A DNA stretch of 64,000 nt from SZUA-36 sp963727635 (GTDB lineage Bacteria; Pseudomonadota; Gammaproteobacteria; Xanthomonadales; SZUA-36): assembly GCA_963727635.1 (NCBI GenBank), contig CAVSHP010000016.1:203777-267776 (forward strand). Direction: 5' to 3'. The stretch's first letter is position 1; every line of letters begins with the position of its first letter. Shown here in pieces: positions 9,376 to 17,832 of the stretch. The translations under genes and the position numbers were made by a program. The notes under the pieces are model-generated. The model did not search any database, was not told the origin of the DNA, and worked only from the letters and a program-made list of their open reading frames with translations.

Positions 9376-9847
9376 TGAACGTGTCTCCGCGTGATAGTTG
9401 CAAAATTGAAATCCTCGCTTCGGCGATGACCAGGGTGCCCGACAAAATTCCGCAGTCGAACGAACACATACCATCCGGGTTACTGATCAATACCCTGCAT
9501 TGCGCCCGGTAGCTGTTGCCGAGAAGGAAATATGGCTGTTCGCAACGGTAGTGGCGTGTACCCAGAAGAAACCCCTGCGGCGGCGGCAAACCTAGTACGT
9601 GTTCACATGCCCCTCCATGAACCGCGACACACTGCGCCATGTATTCAATTCCAAGATAGGAAGGCACACCTGCACCCGGCACCAGGAATTCGTCGTCTTC
9701 GCGAACCTGCCATTCACAAACCGCAGATTCCGGTTTCAGGCTGACGATACGATCCAGCAGGAGCATGGGAGGGCGGTGCAGAACAAATGTCGACGGCGGC
9801 AAACCCGTCAATCGATCCAGAGCGTCTGTCATGCCTGGCTCGGTCAT
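9368..9847 (-). CDS. Hot-dog 3-hydroxyacyl-ACP dehydratase (ApeP-like)
   Basis: A 159-residue single hot-dog protein. Key segments are LHRPPMLLLDRIV (His position of the dehydratase site), VPSYLGIEYMAQCVAVHGG (the helix with the acidic residue) and GFLLGTRHYRC. The aryl polyene dehydratase ApeP has this layout and removes water from 3-hydroxyacyl-ACP to make the conjugated double bonds. The start at 9847 touches the thioesterase stop (TAG then ATG, no gap), which implies translational coupling. A second hot-dog gene with a canonical FabZ motif lies at 12,007. Known systems use two such subunits together (ApeI/ApeP). Confidence 0.85.
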   Translation of the reverse strand: MTEPGMTDALDRLTGLPPSTFVLHRPPMLLLDRIVSLKPESAVCEWQVREDDEFLVPGAGVPSYLGIEYMAQCVAVHGGACEHVLGLPPPQGFLLGTRHYRCEQPYFLLGNSYRAQCRVLISNPDGMCSFDCGILSGTLVIAEARISILQLSRGDTFNE

Positions 9848-10300
9848 CTAGCAGGTCCGTTTGGCCAGGGCTTGCAGGCAATTTTCCACGCGATCAATGA
9901 GCAATTGCGGCGAACCGATCTGGAGCTTCTTTGTTTTGGCATCGATCGGCGCCTGCACGGTTGTTCCCCTGGTGTACACGACGCCATTTACGTCCGTGAC
10001 GGTGTATTCAATGAACAGCCTGAGTTGCCACTCCATTAAACGGGCGGAAACCACGACTTCCTGGTCCAGGATCAAGGGGTTCAGATAGCGGACCGAGGTG
10101 TCAATTACCGGCCACAGGACACCGGTTTCTATCATTTGTTGATAGTTGTAGCCGATACCGTCGAGCAGGACACAGCGGGCCAGTTCGAAATACTTGAGAT
10201 AATGCCCATGCCAGACAATTCCCGCCATATCGATATCAAAAAACGGAATCCGCATTTTCTTAACTGCGACCAGCTTGTTGTTGGCGTCTATTTCAATCAC
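9848..10300 (-). CDS. 4-hydroxybenzoyl-CoA-type thioesterase (hot-dog)
   Basis: The conserved part begins VKKMRIPFFDIDMAGIVWHG, with the Asp of 4HBT thioesterases (FFDIDMAGIVWHGHYLKYFE), followed by VRYLNPLILDQEVVV and a short C-terminal strand. The family cleaves acyl-CoA or acyl-ACP thioesters. In a polyene cluster it may release stalled or mis-primed chains. The open frame extends further upstream but overlaps the acyltransferase gene. A GTG at 10300, 14 nt after that gene's stop, or the ATG at 10255 are the likely starts, so the N-terminus is uncertain. Fifth gene from the right end of the operon's hot-dog/transferase block. Confidence 0.8.
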   Translation of the reverse strand: MIEIDANNKLVAVKKMRIPFFDIDMAGIVWHGHYLKYFELARCVLLDGIGYNYQQMIETGVLWPVIDTSVRYLNPLILDQEVVVSARLMEWQLRLFIEYTVTDVNGVVYTRGTTVQAPIDAKTKKLQIGSPQLLIDRVENCLQALAKRTC

Positions 10301-10313
10301 GTGCTTGCTATGT

Positions 10314-11258
10314 CTAATCCTGACTTTCCCGTTCTTCCTGTCGTTGCCAGAAATCGTAAAAGTTGAACCATTGTAGTGGAAATCTGGCCACCCTTTTTTC
10401 CAATGCTGCTGCAAACTTCTGGGCGGCCTCTTCATAGGCCAGTTGCCGGTTTTTTCTGTCAACCACAAATTTTTCTTTGAAGAACTCCACGCTCAAATGA
10501 TAGCCGTCCCCGTCGTGATAACAGTGCAACAGGTACACCGGGCAACGCAAAAGACTGGCCAATACATAGGGACCGATGGGAAAGTTGGCTGTTTCACCCA
10601 GGAAACGGGCGCTGCATACCCGTTTTCCTTCTCCAACGGGTATGCGATCTCCAGCAATAACGACCCACTCCCCACGATCGACTTTTTCCTTTAAGGTCAG
10701 CGCCAGTGAAAAATCAACATCCGTGACCTGAATCAAATTCATCCGGGATTCGGACTTGGCGTCCGCCAGCAAAGTTGCAAAATTCGCTGCGTGCTGGTCA
10801 TAGAGTAAAACGTTGATAACCAAATCAGGATGACGGGCTGATATTCCCCGGGAATATTCGAGGTTGCCAAAATGCGATCCGATGACCAGGCAGCCCTTGC
10901 CGGAAGATACCAGCTCAAAAAGCATTTCTTCTTCTTCAGGATCCATTGCAACATCGGTGATGGATTGCGACCACGCGATGTACTTGTCCAGCAGGGAATT
11001 CCCAAAAGACACAAATTGACGAAAAGAAAGCCAGGCGATTGGCCGGTTTGGCAGGCTCTCCGGGTAGGCGCTTCTGACCCTGCGCAGATAGTCCATGGAC
11101 GCCCTTCTTGCCGCGCTCCTGCGGATGAAAAAATACACCATGACCGGCACCAGGATGACACCGAATACGGCGCGCCCGAATACCCTGTAAATCATGATCA
11201 GGAAGCGCATGCCGTTTAAGGCGCCGGCCTCCTTCATGGTTGACCAATGCTGGCTCAT
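10314..11258 (-). CDS. LpxL/HtrB-like lipid acyltransferase of the polyene cluster
   Basis: A 314-residue membrane-anchored acyltransferase. It has an N-terminal hydrophobic helix (VFGVILVPVMVYFFI), the catalytic HX4E motif in SHFGNLEYSRG, and later VVIAGDRIPVGEG and the conserved RFPLQWFNFYDFW end. This is the lauroyl/myristoyl acyltransferase superfamily used in lipid A synthesis. Aryl polyene clusters carry a copy thought to help attach the polyene to a lipid or glycolipid anchor. The start at 11258 overlaps the glycosyltransferase stop (11255) by four bases. Confidence 0.88.
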   Translation of the reverse strand: MSQHWSTMKEAGALNGMRFLIMIYRVFGRAVFGVILVPVMVYFFIRRSAARRASMDYLRRVRSAYPESLPNRPIAWLSFRQFVSFGNSLLDKYIAWSQSITDVAMDPEEEEMLFELVSSGKGCLVIGSHFGNLEYSRGISARHPDLVINVLLYDQHAANFATLLADAKSESRMNLIQVTDVDFSLALTLKEKVDRGEWVVIAGDRIPVGEGKRVCSARFLGETANFPIGPYVLASLLRCPVYLLHCYHDGDGYHLSVEFFKEKFVVDRKNRQLAYEEAAQKFAAALEKRVARFPLQWFNFYDFWQRQEERESQD

Positions 11259-12013
11259 TTCTCTTTCAACCCGCGGCTTCTGGACCTGTTTTGACGAATC
11301 AGCGCAGGCAGACGTATCAGCATTCCGGCAATGAGACGTGTGTGCATCCAGGCAATTCCCAGGTTGTCACGCAGATAATGAAAATGCGATTTTCCATCCT
11401 CGGGATAGATAACCTTGACCGGAACGTACGCCAGGGGAATACCTGCCCATACCGCGCGCACCAGGATTTCCGGATCAAAGGCCATACGTGTGCCAATGCC
11501 CCCACGCTTGACCAATACCATTGTCTCGGTAAGCGGATACAGGCGAAGACCGCACAAGGCATCTTGTATCTCCCTGCTGAGCGTCTCCAGCCAGACCAGG
11601 TAAAGCGTGATATACCTCGAATAGTACCTGAGCCCGGAAATACTGGCGTCGAATACAGGCTTTCCGCAAATAAGGCTTCCTGGATAAATTTCCGCTTGCG
11701 CAACCAGGCTCTTGATACCGTTGATGTCGTGCTGCCCATCGGCATCGATCTGCAAGGCATGGGTATAACCAGCCTCCTTTGCCTTTGTCAGACCGGTCAT
11801 CACGGCGCCCCCTTTACCCTGGTTTTCAGCGTGCCTGACCAGGATTGATCGAGGTGCCATTTCTTCAAGCAATGATCTCAAACCCTCAAAACTTTGTTGG
11901 GGAGAGGCGTCATCAACAACGACCAGGGGTAAACCTTCAGCAACCAGCTTTGGCAGAACCCTGCGAAACTGCTCGAGGTGGTCATAATGCGGTATCACCA
12001 GGCAAATCAGCAC
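11255..12013 (-). CDS. Family 2 glycosyltransferase of the polyene cluster
   Basis: A 252-residue GT-A glycosyltransferase. It has the nucleotide-sugar site LVVVDDASPQQSF, the metal-binding DXD region ALQIDADGQHD, and an acceptor region with CGLRLYPL. The C-terminus is basic and may touch the membrane. In aryl polyene loci a family 2 transferase, sometimes fused to an acyltransferase, is thought to glycosylate the lipid anchor; here the two are separate, adjacent and overlapping genes. It starts at GTG 12013, overlapping the dehydratase gene (stop 12007) by 7 nt. Confidence 0.88.
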   Translation of the reverse strand: MLICLVIPHYDHLEQFRRVLPKLVAEGLPLVVVDDASPQQSFEGLRSLLEEMAPRSILVRHAENQGKGGAVMTGLTKAKEAGYTHALQIDADGQHDINGIKSLVAQAEIYPGSLICGKPVFDASISGLRYYSRYITLYLVWLETLSREIQDALCGLRLYPLTETMVLVKRGGIGTRMAFDPEILVRAVWAGIPLAYVPVKVIYPEDGKSHFHYLRDNLGIAWMHTRLIAGMLIRLPALIRQNRSRSRGLKEK

Positions 12014-12621
12014 GATGAACTGTCTCTGAATAACAGGCTGCCCATCGAGTGTACGCGCCCGAAACTTGTAAACCGGAATTGCACCCCTGTTTTATTCTTT
12101 TGCTCCAGCTGTAACTCGAGGACACCGGGAGGCTGGACGATGTTGCTGAATTTCAAACGATTTACCTCGCATGGAACCTCATCGAAACCGAACAGGCTCA
12201 TCGAGATTCCAACTGCCCAATGGAGCTGAACAATTCCCGGTAATATCGGGTTGCCGGGGAAATGTCCTTTAAAGAATACCAGCTCCGGATTGACATCAAG
12301 CAACAATCTGTGCCCCGTCAAACCCTTGATCCAGGAAATGATCCCGGGCTTGCTGCGCTCCCCGCCCGTTTGTATCCCGTCCAGAATCCAGTCATAGTCG
12401 TAAAGAAACTCCAGGCAACATTCCTGTTCATCCTCAGGGGATAGCTCCGCCTGCAGTCTTTTTGAAAACTCGTGACAACCGAATTCGGTTATAAACTGAT
12501 GACCTTCGGTACTGACGCCAACCTTGTAGCGTGCGCCCGCATCGCCGCAACCACGCGCTACCATCAGCCTGTTTACCAGTGGGCCAGTTTCAGGCAGGGT
12601 TTTGAATTCAGAATCCTGCAC
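12007..12621 (-). CDS. Hot-dog dehydratase with N-terminal extension (ApeI-like)
   Basis: A 204-residue protein. The C-terminal half is a FabZ-like hot-dog with the canonical motif FFKGHFPGNPILPG and the helix IVQLHWAVGISM. The first ~95 residues (VGVSTEGHQFITEFGCHEFS onward) are not part of the usual hot-dog and I do not recognise them. The likely role is dehydration of 3-hydroxyacyl-ACP, as partner of the other dehydratase at 9,368 (compare the ApeI/ApeP pair). It is followed by the glycosyltransferase with a 7-nt overlap and lies 40 nt after the membrane-protein gene. Confidence 0.82.
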   Translation of the reverse strand: MQDSEFKTLPETGPLVNRLMVARGCGDAGARYKVGVSTEGHQFITEFGCHEFSKRLQAELSPEDEQECCLEFLYDYDWILDGIQTGGERSKPGIISWIKGLTGHRLLLDVNPELVFFKGHFPGNPILPGIVQLHWAVGISMSLFGFDEVPCEVNRLKFSNIVQPPGVLELQLEQKNKTGVQFRFTSFGRVHSMGSLLFRDSSSC

Positions 12622-12660
12622 AACTACCGCTCCCGGTCACGTGGAAATACCACACGTCCA

Positions 12661-13227
12661 TTATGTGCTGACCCCGACGCGCTTTTTGTAGTAACGTCTG
12701 AAAAGCCATTCTCCCCCACCCAGTATGGCCACCAGGATATAGGCAATCAGGCCATTATAGAGTGTCCATGCCTGCATGGAGAGCGTACTGGTCCAAATAG
12801 AAACCAGGCCATTGAGTACGAAGAAAACCGACCATACTGCAGTCAGCCAAAAAAGATATCGGGGCGCGTGCTCGCTGATTTCATATCCCCGTGTTCGAAC
12901 GATACGCAGCAATAGCGGCTCTCCACTGCGAAGCGAATTGGCAAAGACCAGGAAGAAGGTAAAGTTCACGAGTGCCGGGTAATAAAGCAGCATTTGTGCG
13001 TTGCCGACGAACACGGCGGTGACCGAGTATGCGAGAAATATCAGCAGGATGGGCAGAAACACCAGGCGTTCCTCGGGTAAAAGAACGCCAAATCTCATCC
13101 CGAGCAGTACAACGAGGACCAGGCCAAAAAAACTCGGCGGCAAAATGGAGAGGCCGAAATACACAATGAATGGGTAGGCAATGAAAAAGACCATTACCAG
13201 GGCACGTACGAACATTGCGCGAGTCAT
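12661..13227 (-). CDS. Polytopic membrane protein of the aryl polyene cluster (COG4648-like)
   Basis: About 188 residues with five to six hydrophobic helices (for example VMVFFIAYPFIVYFGLSIL, GLVLVVLLGMRFGVLL, FLPILLIFLAYSVTAVF) and a conserved YYPALVNFTFFLVFANSLRS segment. Similar small integral membrane proteins are regular members of aryl polyene clusters; their activity is not established. The open frame begins at TTG 13242, overlapping the PlsC-like gene; the in-frame ATG at 13227 is used here. Confidence 0.78.
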   Translation of the reverse strand: MTRAMFVRALVMVFFIAYPFIVYFGLSILPPSFFGLVLVVLLGMRFGVLLPEERLVFLPILLIFLAYSVTAVFVGNAQMLLYYPALVNFTFFLVFANSLRSGEPLLLRIVRTRGYEISEHAPRYLFWLTAVWSVFFVLNGLVSIWTSTLSMQAWTLYNGLIAYILVAILGGGEWLFRRYYKKRVGVST

Positions 13228-13238
13228 GGGTACAGCGC

Positions 13239-14057
13239 TCAACTCAGCTTGTTGTCGAAGAATTCCAGGAAAGCCTTGTTAAGGTCCCGAACCGCCTTGC
13301 GTGGATGCGTGCCTGCAGGTATCAGATTATCCAACGATTGTGGCGGATAAACCCGAATGGAAATAAAGGGCCGTTCCGGCGGAATCCGGTACCAGGGCTG
13401 GTTTTTGGCCAAAAACCATGGCTGATCGCACTGGATCGTTATGAACAAAATCTCAGCGCCCGATTTAACCGCAAAGGAAGCCGCGCCCAGTTTGAAATCC
13501 AATGGCTTTCCGGGTATCGAACGTGTGCCCTCGGGAAACAACAGGAGGCTGGCCCCCGACTTCAGACGTGTTACACAGGTATTCAACAGCTTGCCGATGT
13601 TCCCGCTGGGCATGTAGTTCGTGGATAGCACAACACTGCGCATAAAAGGGTTTCTGGTGATGGCTTCCTTGATCACGCAATCCGCCATGGGAAAAAGCGC
13701 AACGAGGAAAATGACGTCAATCAGCATGGGGTGATTGGCGACAATGATCTGATTGTGGCCAACACTGGCATATTCCCTCCCTACAACCTCATATGAAAGC
13801 ATACCAAGTCCTTTCATTATCACCAGGAACAACTTGAAGGCATTGCTCACCAGTTGTCTGGCCACGTTCTGCCGGGTGTCGCGGTTTCTAATAAATAAAA
13901 AAATCAGTGGGAATATGACGATACCGATAACCAGGCCACCCAAACCAAACAGGACGAAACAAATCCCTGTTCCAAACAACCGCCATATCCGGTTGAGGCG
14001 CTTGAGCCATATCGAGCTATCCTCGTGTTTCGTGACAGGATCGACCTGCTCTGCCAT
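13239..14057 (-). CDS. PlsC-type 1-acyl-glycerol-3-phosphate acyltransferase of the cluster
   Basis: A 272-residue membrane acyltransferase. It has an N-terminal hydrophobic region (FGTGICFVLFGLGGLVIGIV), the catalytic HX4D motif in VANHPMLIDVIFL, and the substrate-binding block LLLFPEGTRSIPG. PlsC-family enzymes move acyl chains to lysophospholipids; the copy in aryl polyene clusters is believed to help place the pigment on its lipid anchor. It is the first gene of the leftward eight-gene operon. The promoter should lie in the 190-bp divergent gap to the ketosynthase gene. Confidence 0.9.
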   Translation of the reverse strand: MAEQVDPVTKHEDSSIWLKRLNRIWRLFGTGICFVLFGLGGLVIGIVIFPLIFLFIRNRDTRQNVARQLVSNAFKLFLVIMKGLGMLSYEVVGREYASVGHNQIIVANHPMLIDVIFLVALFPMADCVIKEAITRNPFMRSVVLSTNYMPSGNIGKLLNTCVTRLKSGASLLLFPEGTRSIPGKPLDFKLGAASFAVKSGAEILFITIQCDQPWFLAKNQPWYRIPPERPFISIRVYPPQSLDNLIPAGTHPRKAVRDLNKAFLEFFDNKLS

Positions 14058-14248
14058 TATGGCTTTGTCCCTTGGTATTCGGCTTTTGATATCATACAGT
14101 GTGCCTCGAACATTATGTATTTCGAACAGTCACCCAAGCATAATTGATTATTTCACACCCTGTTGGATGATCCGGGTGGGTGACACCGGCAAATGTAGCT
14201 TGCTCTCTGAAACACCATACTCTCTCAAAACGGTAACAACTTGAAACA
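14058..14248. promoter_or_regulatory. Divergent promoter region between the two main cluster operons
   Basis: This 191-bp gap separates the starts of the PlsC-like gene (leftward) and the ketosynthase gene (rightward). It must hold the promoters for both operons. It is AT-richer than the flanking genes (for example CATAATTGATTATTTCACAC near 14,137-14,157). I could not define -35/-10 boxes with confidence. Confidence 0.45.
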
Positions 14249-15436
14249 ATGCGCCTAGCGATCACGGCTTACACAGCAACATCAGCCCTCGGGTGTGGCG
14301 TCGAATGCATTCAGAGTTCAATCCTAGGCAATCGCTCAGGCCTGTGCAATAACGACTTCCCCGGCTGCGATATCGAGACCTGGATTGGCCGGGTAAGCGC
14401 CCTGGAGGCAACAAACTTCCCCTCTGACCTTGATCATCTGGATAGCCGCAATAACAGACTGACCTGGCTTGGCCTTCAACAGGATGGATTTCTGGACCGC
14501 GTGTACGAACTGATCGACCGGATAGGCGTGGACCGCATCGGTGTGGTAATGGCCACCAGCACATCAAGCATTGGCCGCACGGAAGAAGCTTATGCGCGCA
14601 TGGATGATTCGGATTTATTGCCTGAGAAATATCGTCAGGCAGAAGTTCACAACCTGCACTCTCCCGGGATTTTTGTCGCAGAAGTTACCGGCCTGAGCGG
14701 ACCTTCATTAACCATTAGCACCGCATGTTCATCGAGCGCCAAGGTCTTCGCGACTGCGGCAAGGTGGATCAATCATGGCCTCGTCGATGCGGTACTGGTG
14801 GGTGGTATCGACTCCCTGTGCCTGAGCATACTCTATGGCTTTAATTCGCTGGAACTGCTTTCAACAGGCCCCTGCCGCCCCTTTGATACGCTGAGGGATG
14901 GAATCAGCATTGGTGAGGCAGCCGGGTTTGCGCTGGTGGTCAGAAACGACATCGCGCCGCAGGCGGAATTCGAATTGCTGGGATACGGTGAAAGCTCCGA
15001 CGCCCACCATATGTCACACCCTCATCCCGAGGGCAAAGGCGCCGTACTGGCCATGGAGCAGTCATTGAAAAGGGCCGGCTTGCCGGCTTCTGCAATTGAA
15101 TATGTAAACCTGCATGGTACTGCAAGCAGGGCCAATGACCTGGTCGAGTCCCTTGCCCTGTCCCGGCTTTTTTCAACACAAACCCTGGCGAGTTCTACCA
15201 AGGGCTGGACGGGCCATACACTTGGCGCAGCAGGAATCCTGGAGACAGTTATCACACTGGAGGCCATGAAACATGGTCTGCTTCCCGGCACGCTCAATTG
15301 CGCTCAACCGGATCCTGAATTCAGGTTTCCAATTTTGACCGAAAACATCCATAAGCCCATCAGAACTGCGATGATGAACTCATTTGGGTTTGGCGGTAAC
15401 AACGCATCATTGATTCTTGGACGGCTCAATGACTGA
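14249..15436 (+). CDS. Beta-ketoacyl-ACP synthase of the aryl polyene PKS (ApeO-like)
   Basis: A 395-residue thiolase-fold ketosynthase. The nucleophile Cys160 lies in ISTACSSSAKVF. The two active-site His lie in NLHGTASRANDL and KGWTGHTLGAAG, and the Gly-rich end NSFGFGGNNASL is present. All catalytic residues are in place. It would condense malonyl-ACP with the aryl starter and the growing polyene as partner of the next gene, which lacks the Cys. The stop (15434-15436) overlaps the next start (15429), as expected for a heterodimer made in equal amounts. The top BLAST family should be FabF/ApeO. Confidence 0.92.
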   Translation: MRLAITAYTATSALGCGVECIQSSILGNRSGLCNNDFPGCDIETWIGRVSALEATNFPSDLDHLDSRNNRLTWLGLQQDGFLDRVYELIDRIGVDRIGVVMATSTSSIGRTEEAYARMDDSDLLPEKYRQAEVHNLHSPGIFVAEVTGLSGPSLTISTACSSSAKVFATAARWINHGLVDAVLVGGIDSLCLSILYGFNSLELLSTGPCRPFDTLRDGISIGEAAGFALVVRNDIAPQAEFELLGYGESSDAHHMSHPHPEGKGAVLAMEQSLKRAGLPASAIEYVNLHGTASRANDLVESLALSRLFSTQTLASSTKGWTGHTLGAAGILETVITLEAMKHGLLPGTLNCAQPDPEFRFPILTENIHKPIRTAMMNSFGFGGNNASLILGRLND

Positions 15437-16259
15437 CCTCGACATTGCCGGTATTGGCATATGGAGCCCATTCTTTGCGGATTGGCCGGCATTTTGCGAC
15501 GGAATCAACAACGGTAACTGGCAAGCAGATTCGCCGCTGCAACCGGGACTGATTCCGCCACGGGAACGTCGCCGCGCCCCCCAGTCGGTCAAAATGGCGG
15601 TCGAGGTGCTGGACCAGGCCTGCAACATGGCATCGGTGGACCCGGCGAATGCGGCCATCGTGTTTTCATCCGCCATGGGTGATATGCAGATCACCGATTA
15701 CCTGTGCCGGGTCCTGGCCGAGCCACCCCGGCTGGTATCACCAACCCGGTTTCATAACTCTGTCCACAACGCCACGACCGGATATTGGTCCATTGCGCGT
15801 CATACCCATGTACCGACAAGCGCCGTATCGGCAATGGAATACACAGCGCCGATGGCGTTCCTGGAAGCTGCTGTGCAAGCGGCAGAGGAAGACCTGCCGG
15901 TGTTGATGGTCAGCCAGGAAATGGCGGCACCCGCGGCACTGCGGGTCATTTGCCCCTCGGATCACCCGATTTCCCTGGCGTTGTTACTGGCCAGACCCGG
16001 GTTATTTCCTAACTCCCTGGCCTCCTTTAAATTCGGCATACAACACAAAAGTGCTCAGTGGCCGGGTTTGCATCCCGATTTGGACAAGCCATTCAAGGGG
16101 AACTTTGGATCGAGACTGCTTCCACTGCTCACCAATATCGCATTTGCAGGTTCAGTGCGCTCCAGTTCCCCGGCCAGCTTTGAGTTTCCGCTCTCCAGGG
16201 GCGCATGTCTCACTATCTCACTGCAAAAAAAGGCAAACGCAAAAGCACAACATGGATAA
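15429..16259 (+). CDS. Ketosynthase-like chain length factor (ApeC-like)
   Basis: A 276-residue protein matching only the N-terminal part of the ketosynthase fold, as in the beta-ketoacyl synthase chain-length-factor family. Where the catalytic Cys would be it reads PTSAVSAMEYTAPMAF, so the nucleophile is missing. The block HNSVHNATTGYWSI is characteristic. In aryl polyene synthesis the ApeC subunit pairs with ApeO and shapes the product-length pocket. The start at 15429 is chosen for the 8-nt overlap with the ketosynthase gene. The stop overlaps the halogenase start (16252) by 8 nt. Confidence 0.88.
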   Translation: MTDLDIAGIGIWSPFFADWPAFCDGINNGNWQADSPLQPGLIPPRERRRAPQSVKMAVEVLDQACNMASVDPANAAIVFSSAMGDMQITDYLCRVLAEPPRLVSPTRFHNSVHNATTGYWSIARHTHVPTSAVSAMEYTAPMAFLEAAVQAAEEDLPVLMVSQEMAAPAALRVICPSDHPISLALLLARPGLFPNSLASFKFGIQHKSAQWPGLHPDLDKPFKGNFGSRLLPLLTNIAFAGSVRSSSPASFEFPLSRGACLTISLQKKANAKAQHG

Positions 16260-17832
16260 GGTAATCCCAACTTATGATGTTGCAATTGTCGGGGGCGGGC
16301 TGGCGGGTCTGACACTTGCGTTGCAGTTGCAGCAAGACTCGCCGGAACTTGAGATTGTCATTCTCGAGCGCGGCCATCTGCCCCCACCTGCTGCAGCGCA
16401 TAAAGTGGGAGAGTCAGTTGTTGAGATAGGGGCGCATTTCTTATCCCATACGCTGGGGCTGAAGGATTTACTCGAGTCCACCCAGCTCAGAAAGTTCGGT
16501 CTCAGGTTTTTCTTTGACAGTGGAAACCAGGCCGACCTGGCAAATGCAGATGAATTGGGCGCCAGCAATTTTCTGCCCGTGGTCAGTTATCAACTGGACC
16601 GTGGCCGCCTGGAAACAGACCTGGCGAGAATCGCAACAGAGCGGGGCATTCTGATCATGGATGAATGCATGGTTGGAAAAGTCACCATCGGCGCTCACGG
16701 CAAAACCCATCGGGTTGAGTTCAAGCATGAGGACCAGGCCCATACGATAAGGTGCCAATGGGTAGTTGACGCCGCTGCGCGCTTTGGCCTGCTCAAACGC
16801 CAGTTGAAACTGGCCCAACCGATTGAGCACAATATCAATGCGGCCTGGTTCAGACTGGATACATCGATCGATGTGGATGACTGGTCAAACTCGGCTCCGT
16901 GGAAGAATCGCTGCAACGGTTTGCAACGAAAATATTCTACCAACCACCTGGTTGGCACTGGATATTGGGCCTGGATCATCCCGCTGGTGGGCAACAGGAC
17001 CAGCATCGGACTGGTCGCTGATCCTGACATTCACCCTTTCTCCCCGATGCAGAACTTCGATGGGCTTTTGGACTGGTTCAATGTCAACCAGCCACAACTG
17101 GCGGACAGAGTTTTCCAAGCCCGTGGTACGCTGATGGACTTCAAATACCTGAAGCACTTTTCACATGACTGCAAACAGCTTTGGTCCGGAGACCGGTGGG
17201 CCATGACCGGTGAAGCCGGCGTTTTTGCCGACCCCTATTATTCTCCTGGAACAGATTTCATCGCCATCAGCAATACTTTTATTTGCGATCTGATTACCAG
17301 CAAACGGTCTGAATCACAATTTCAGCTTCACGCCGCGGTTTATCAGAAAATATTCAAGTCGTTTTTCAGCAGCACGATGAGCCTGTACGAGCAGCAATAT
17401 CCGGGTTTTGGCGATAGCCGCCTGACCGTTGTCAAGTCAACCTGGGATTATTGTTATTACTGGTCGGTGCTCGCCTGGTTGTATTTCCGGAATGTCATGA
17501 CCGATATTTCGTTCATCAGGATTATCGAGCCGCAATTGGCAGCAATCCGCGCCCTGAACGCTTCCCTGCAATCTGCATTCCGGCTGCGGGCCGGCGAGAG
17601 GTTGTCGGCATCCGGCGAAGGGAGGTTTTTCGACCAGCTGGCTATCCCGGTGATGTACAGTCTGAACGCGGCATTGCTGGAACCTACCGGCAACCTGCGG
17701 CAGGAATTCACGGAAAACTGCACGCGTCTGGAGGCCCTGGCTCCACGCTTGCTGAACCTGCTGAACGCGGAAAAGACTGGCGGCAATCAGCAATGCAGCC
17801 TGCTGGGTGACCTCAGTGCACGGTTTGGCTGA
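16252..17832 (+). CDS. FAD-dependent halogenase-like oxidoreductase, first copy
   Basis: A 526-residue flavoprotein. The Rossmann motif is AIVGGGLAGLTLAL (about 11-24), followed by VILERGHLPPP and HKVGESVVEIG. The flavin-dependent halogenase signature GWxWxIP appears as YWAWIIP (238-244), with Tyr for the first Gly. A second flavin-binding block reads MTGEAGVFADPYYSPGTDF. Relatives are found in aryl polyene, dialkylresorcinol and xanthomonadin clusters. It could halogenate or otherwise oxidise the aryl head group. The start at 16252 overlaps the previous stop. The 3' end runs convergently 20 nt into the exporter gene. Confidence 0.85.
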   Translation: MDKVIPTYDVAIVGGGLAGLTLALQLQQDSPELEIVILERGHLPPPAAAHKVGESVVEIGAHFLSHTLGLKDLLESTQLRKFGLRFFFDSGNQADLANADELGASNFLPVVSYQLDRGRLETDLARIATERGILIMDECMVGKVTIGAHGKTHRVEFKHEDQAHTIRCQWVVDAAARFGLLKRQLKLAQPIEHNINAAWFRLDTSIDVDDWSNSAPWKNRCNGLQRKYSTNHLVGTGYWAWIIPLVGNRTSIGLVADPDIHPFSPMQNFDGLLDWFNVNQPQLADRVFQARGTLMDFKYLKHFSHDCKQLWSGDRWAMTGEAGVFADPYYSPGTDFIAISNTFICDLITSKRSESQFQLHAAVYQKIFKSFFSSTMSLYEQQYPGFGDSRLTVVKSTWDYCYYWSVLAWLYFRNVMTDISFIRIIEPQLAAIRALNASLQSAFRLRAGERLSASGEGRFFDQLAIPVMYSLNAALLEPTGNLRQEFTENCTRLEALAPRLLNLLNAEKTGGNQQCSLLGDLSARFG

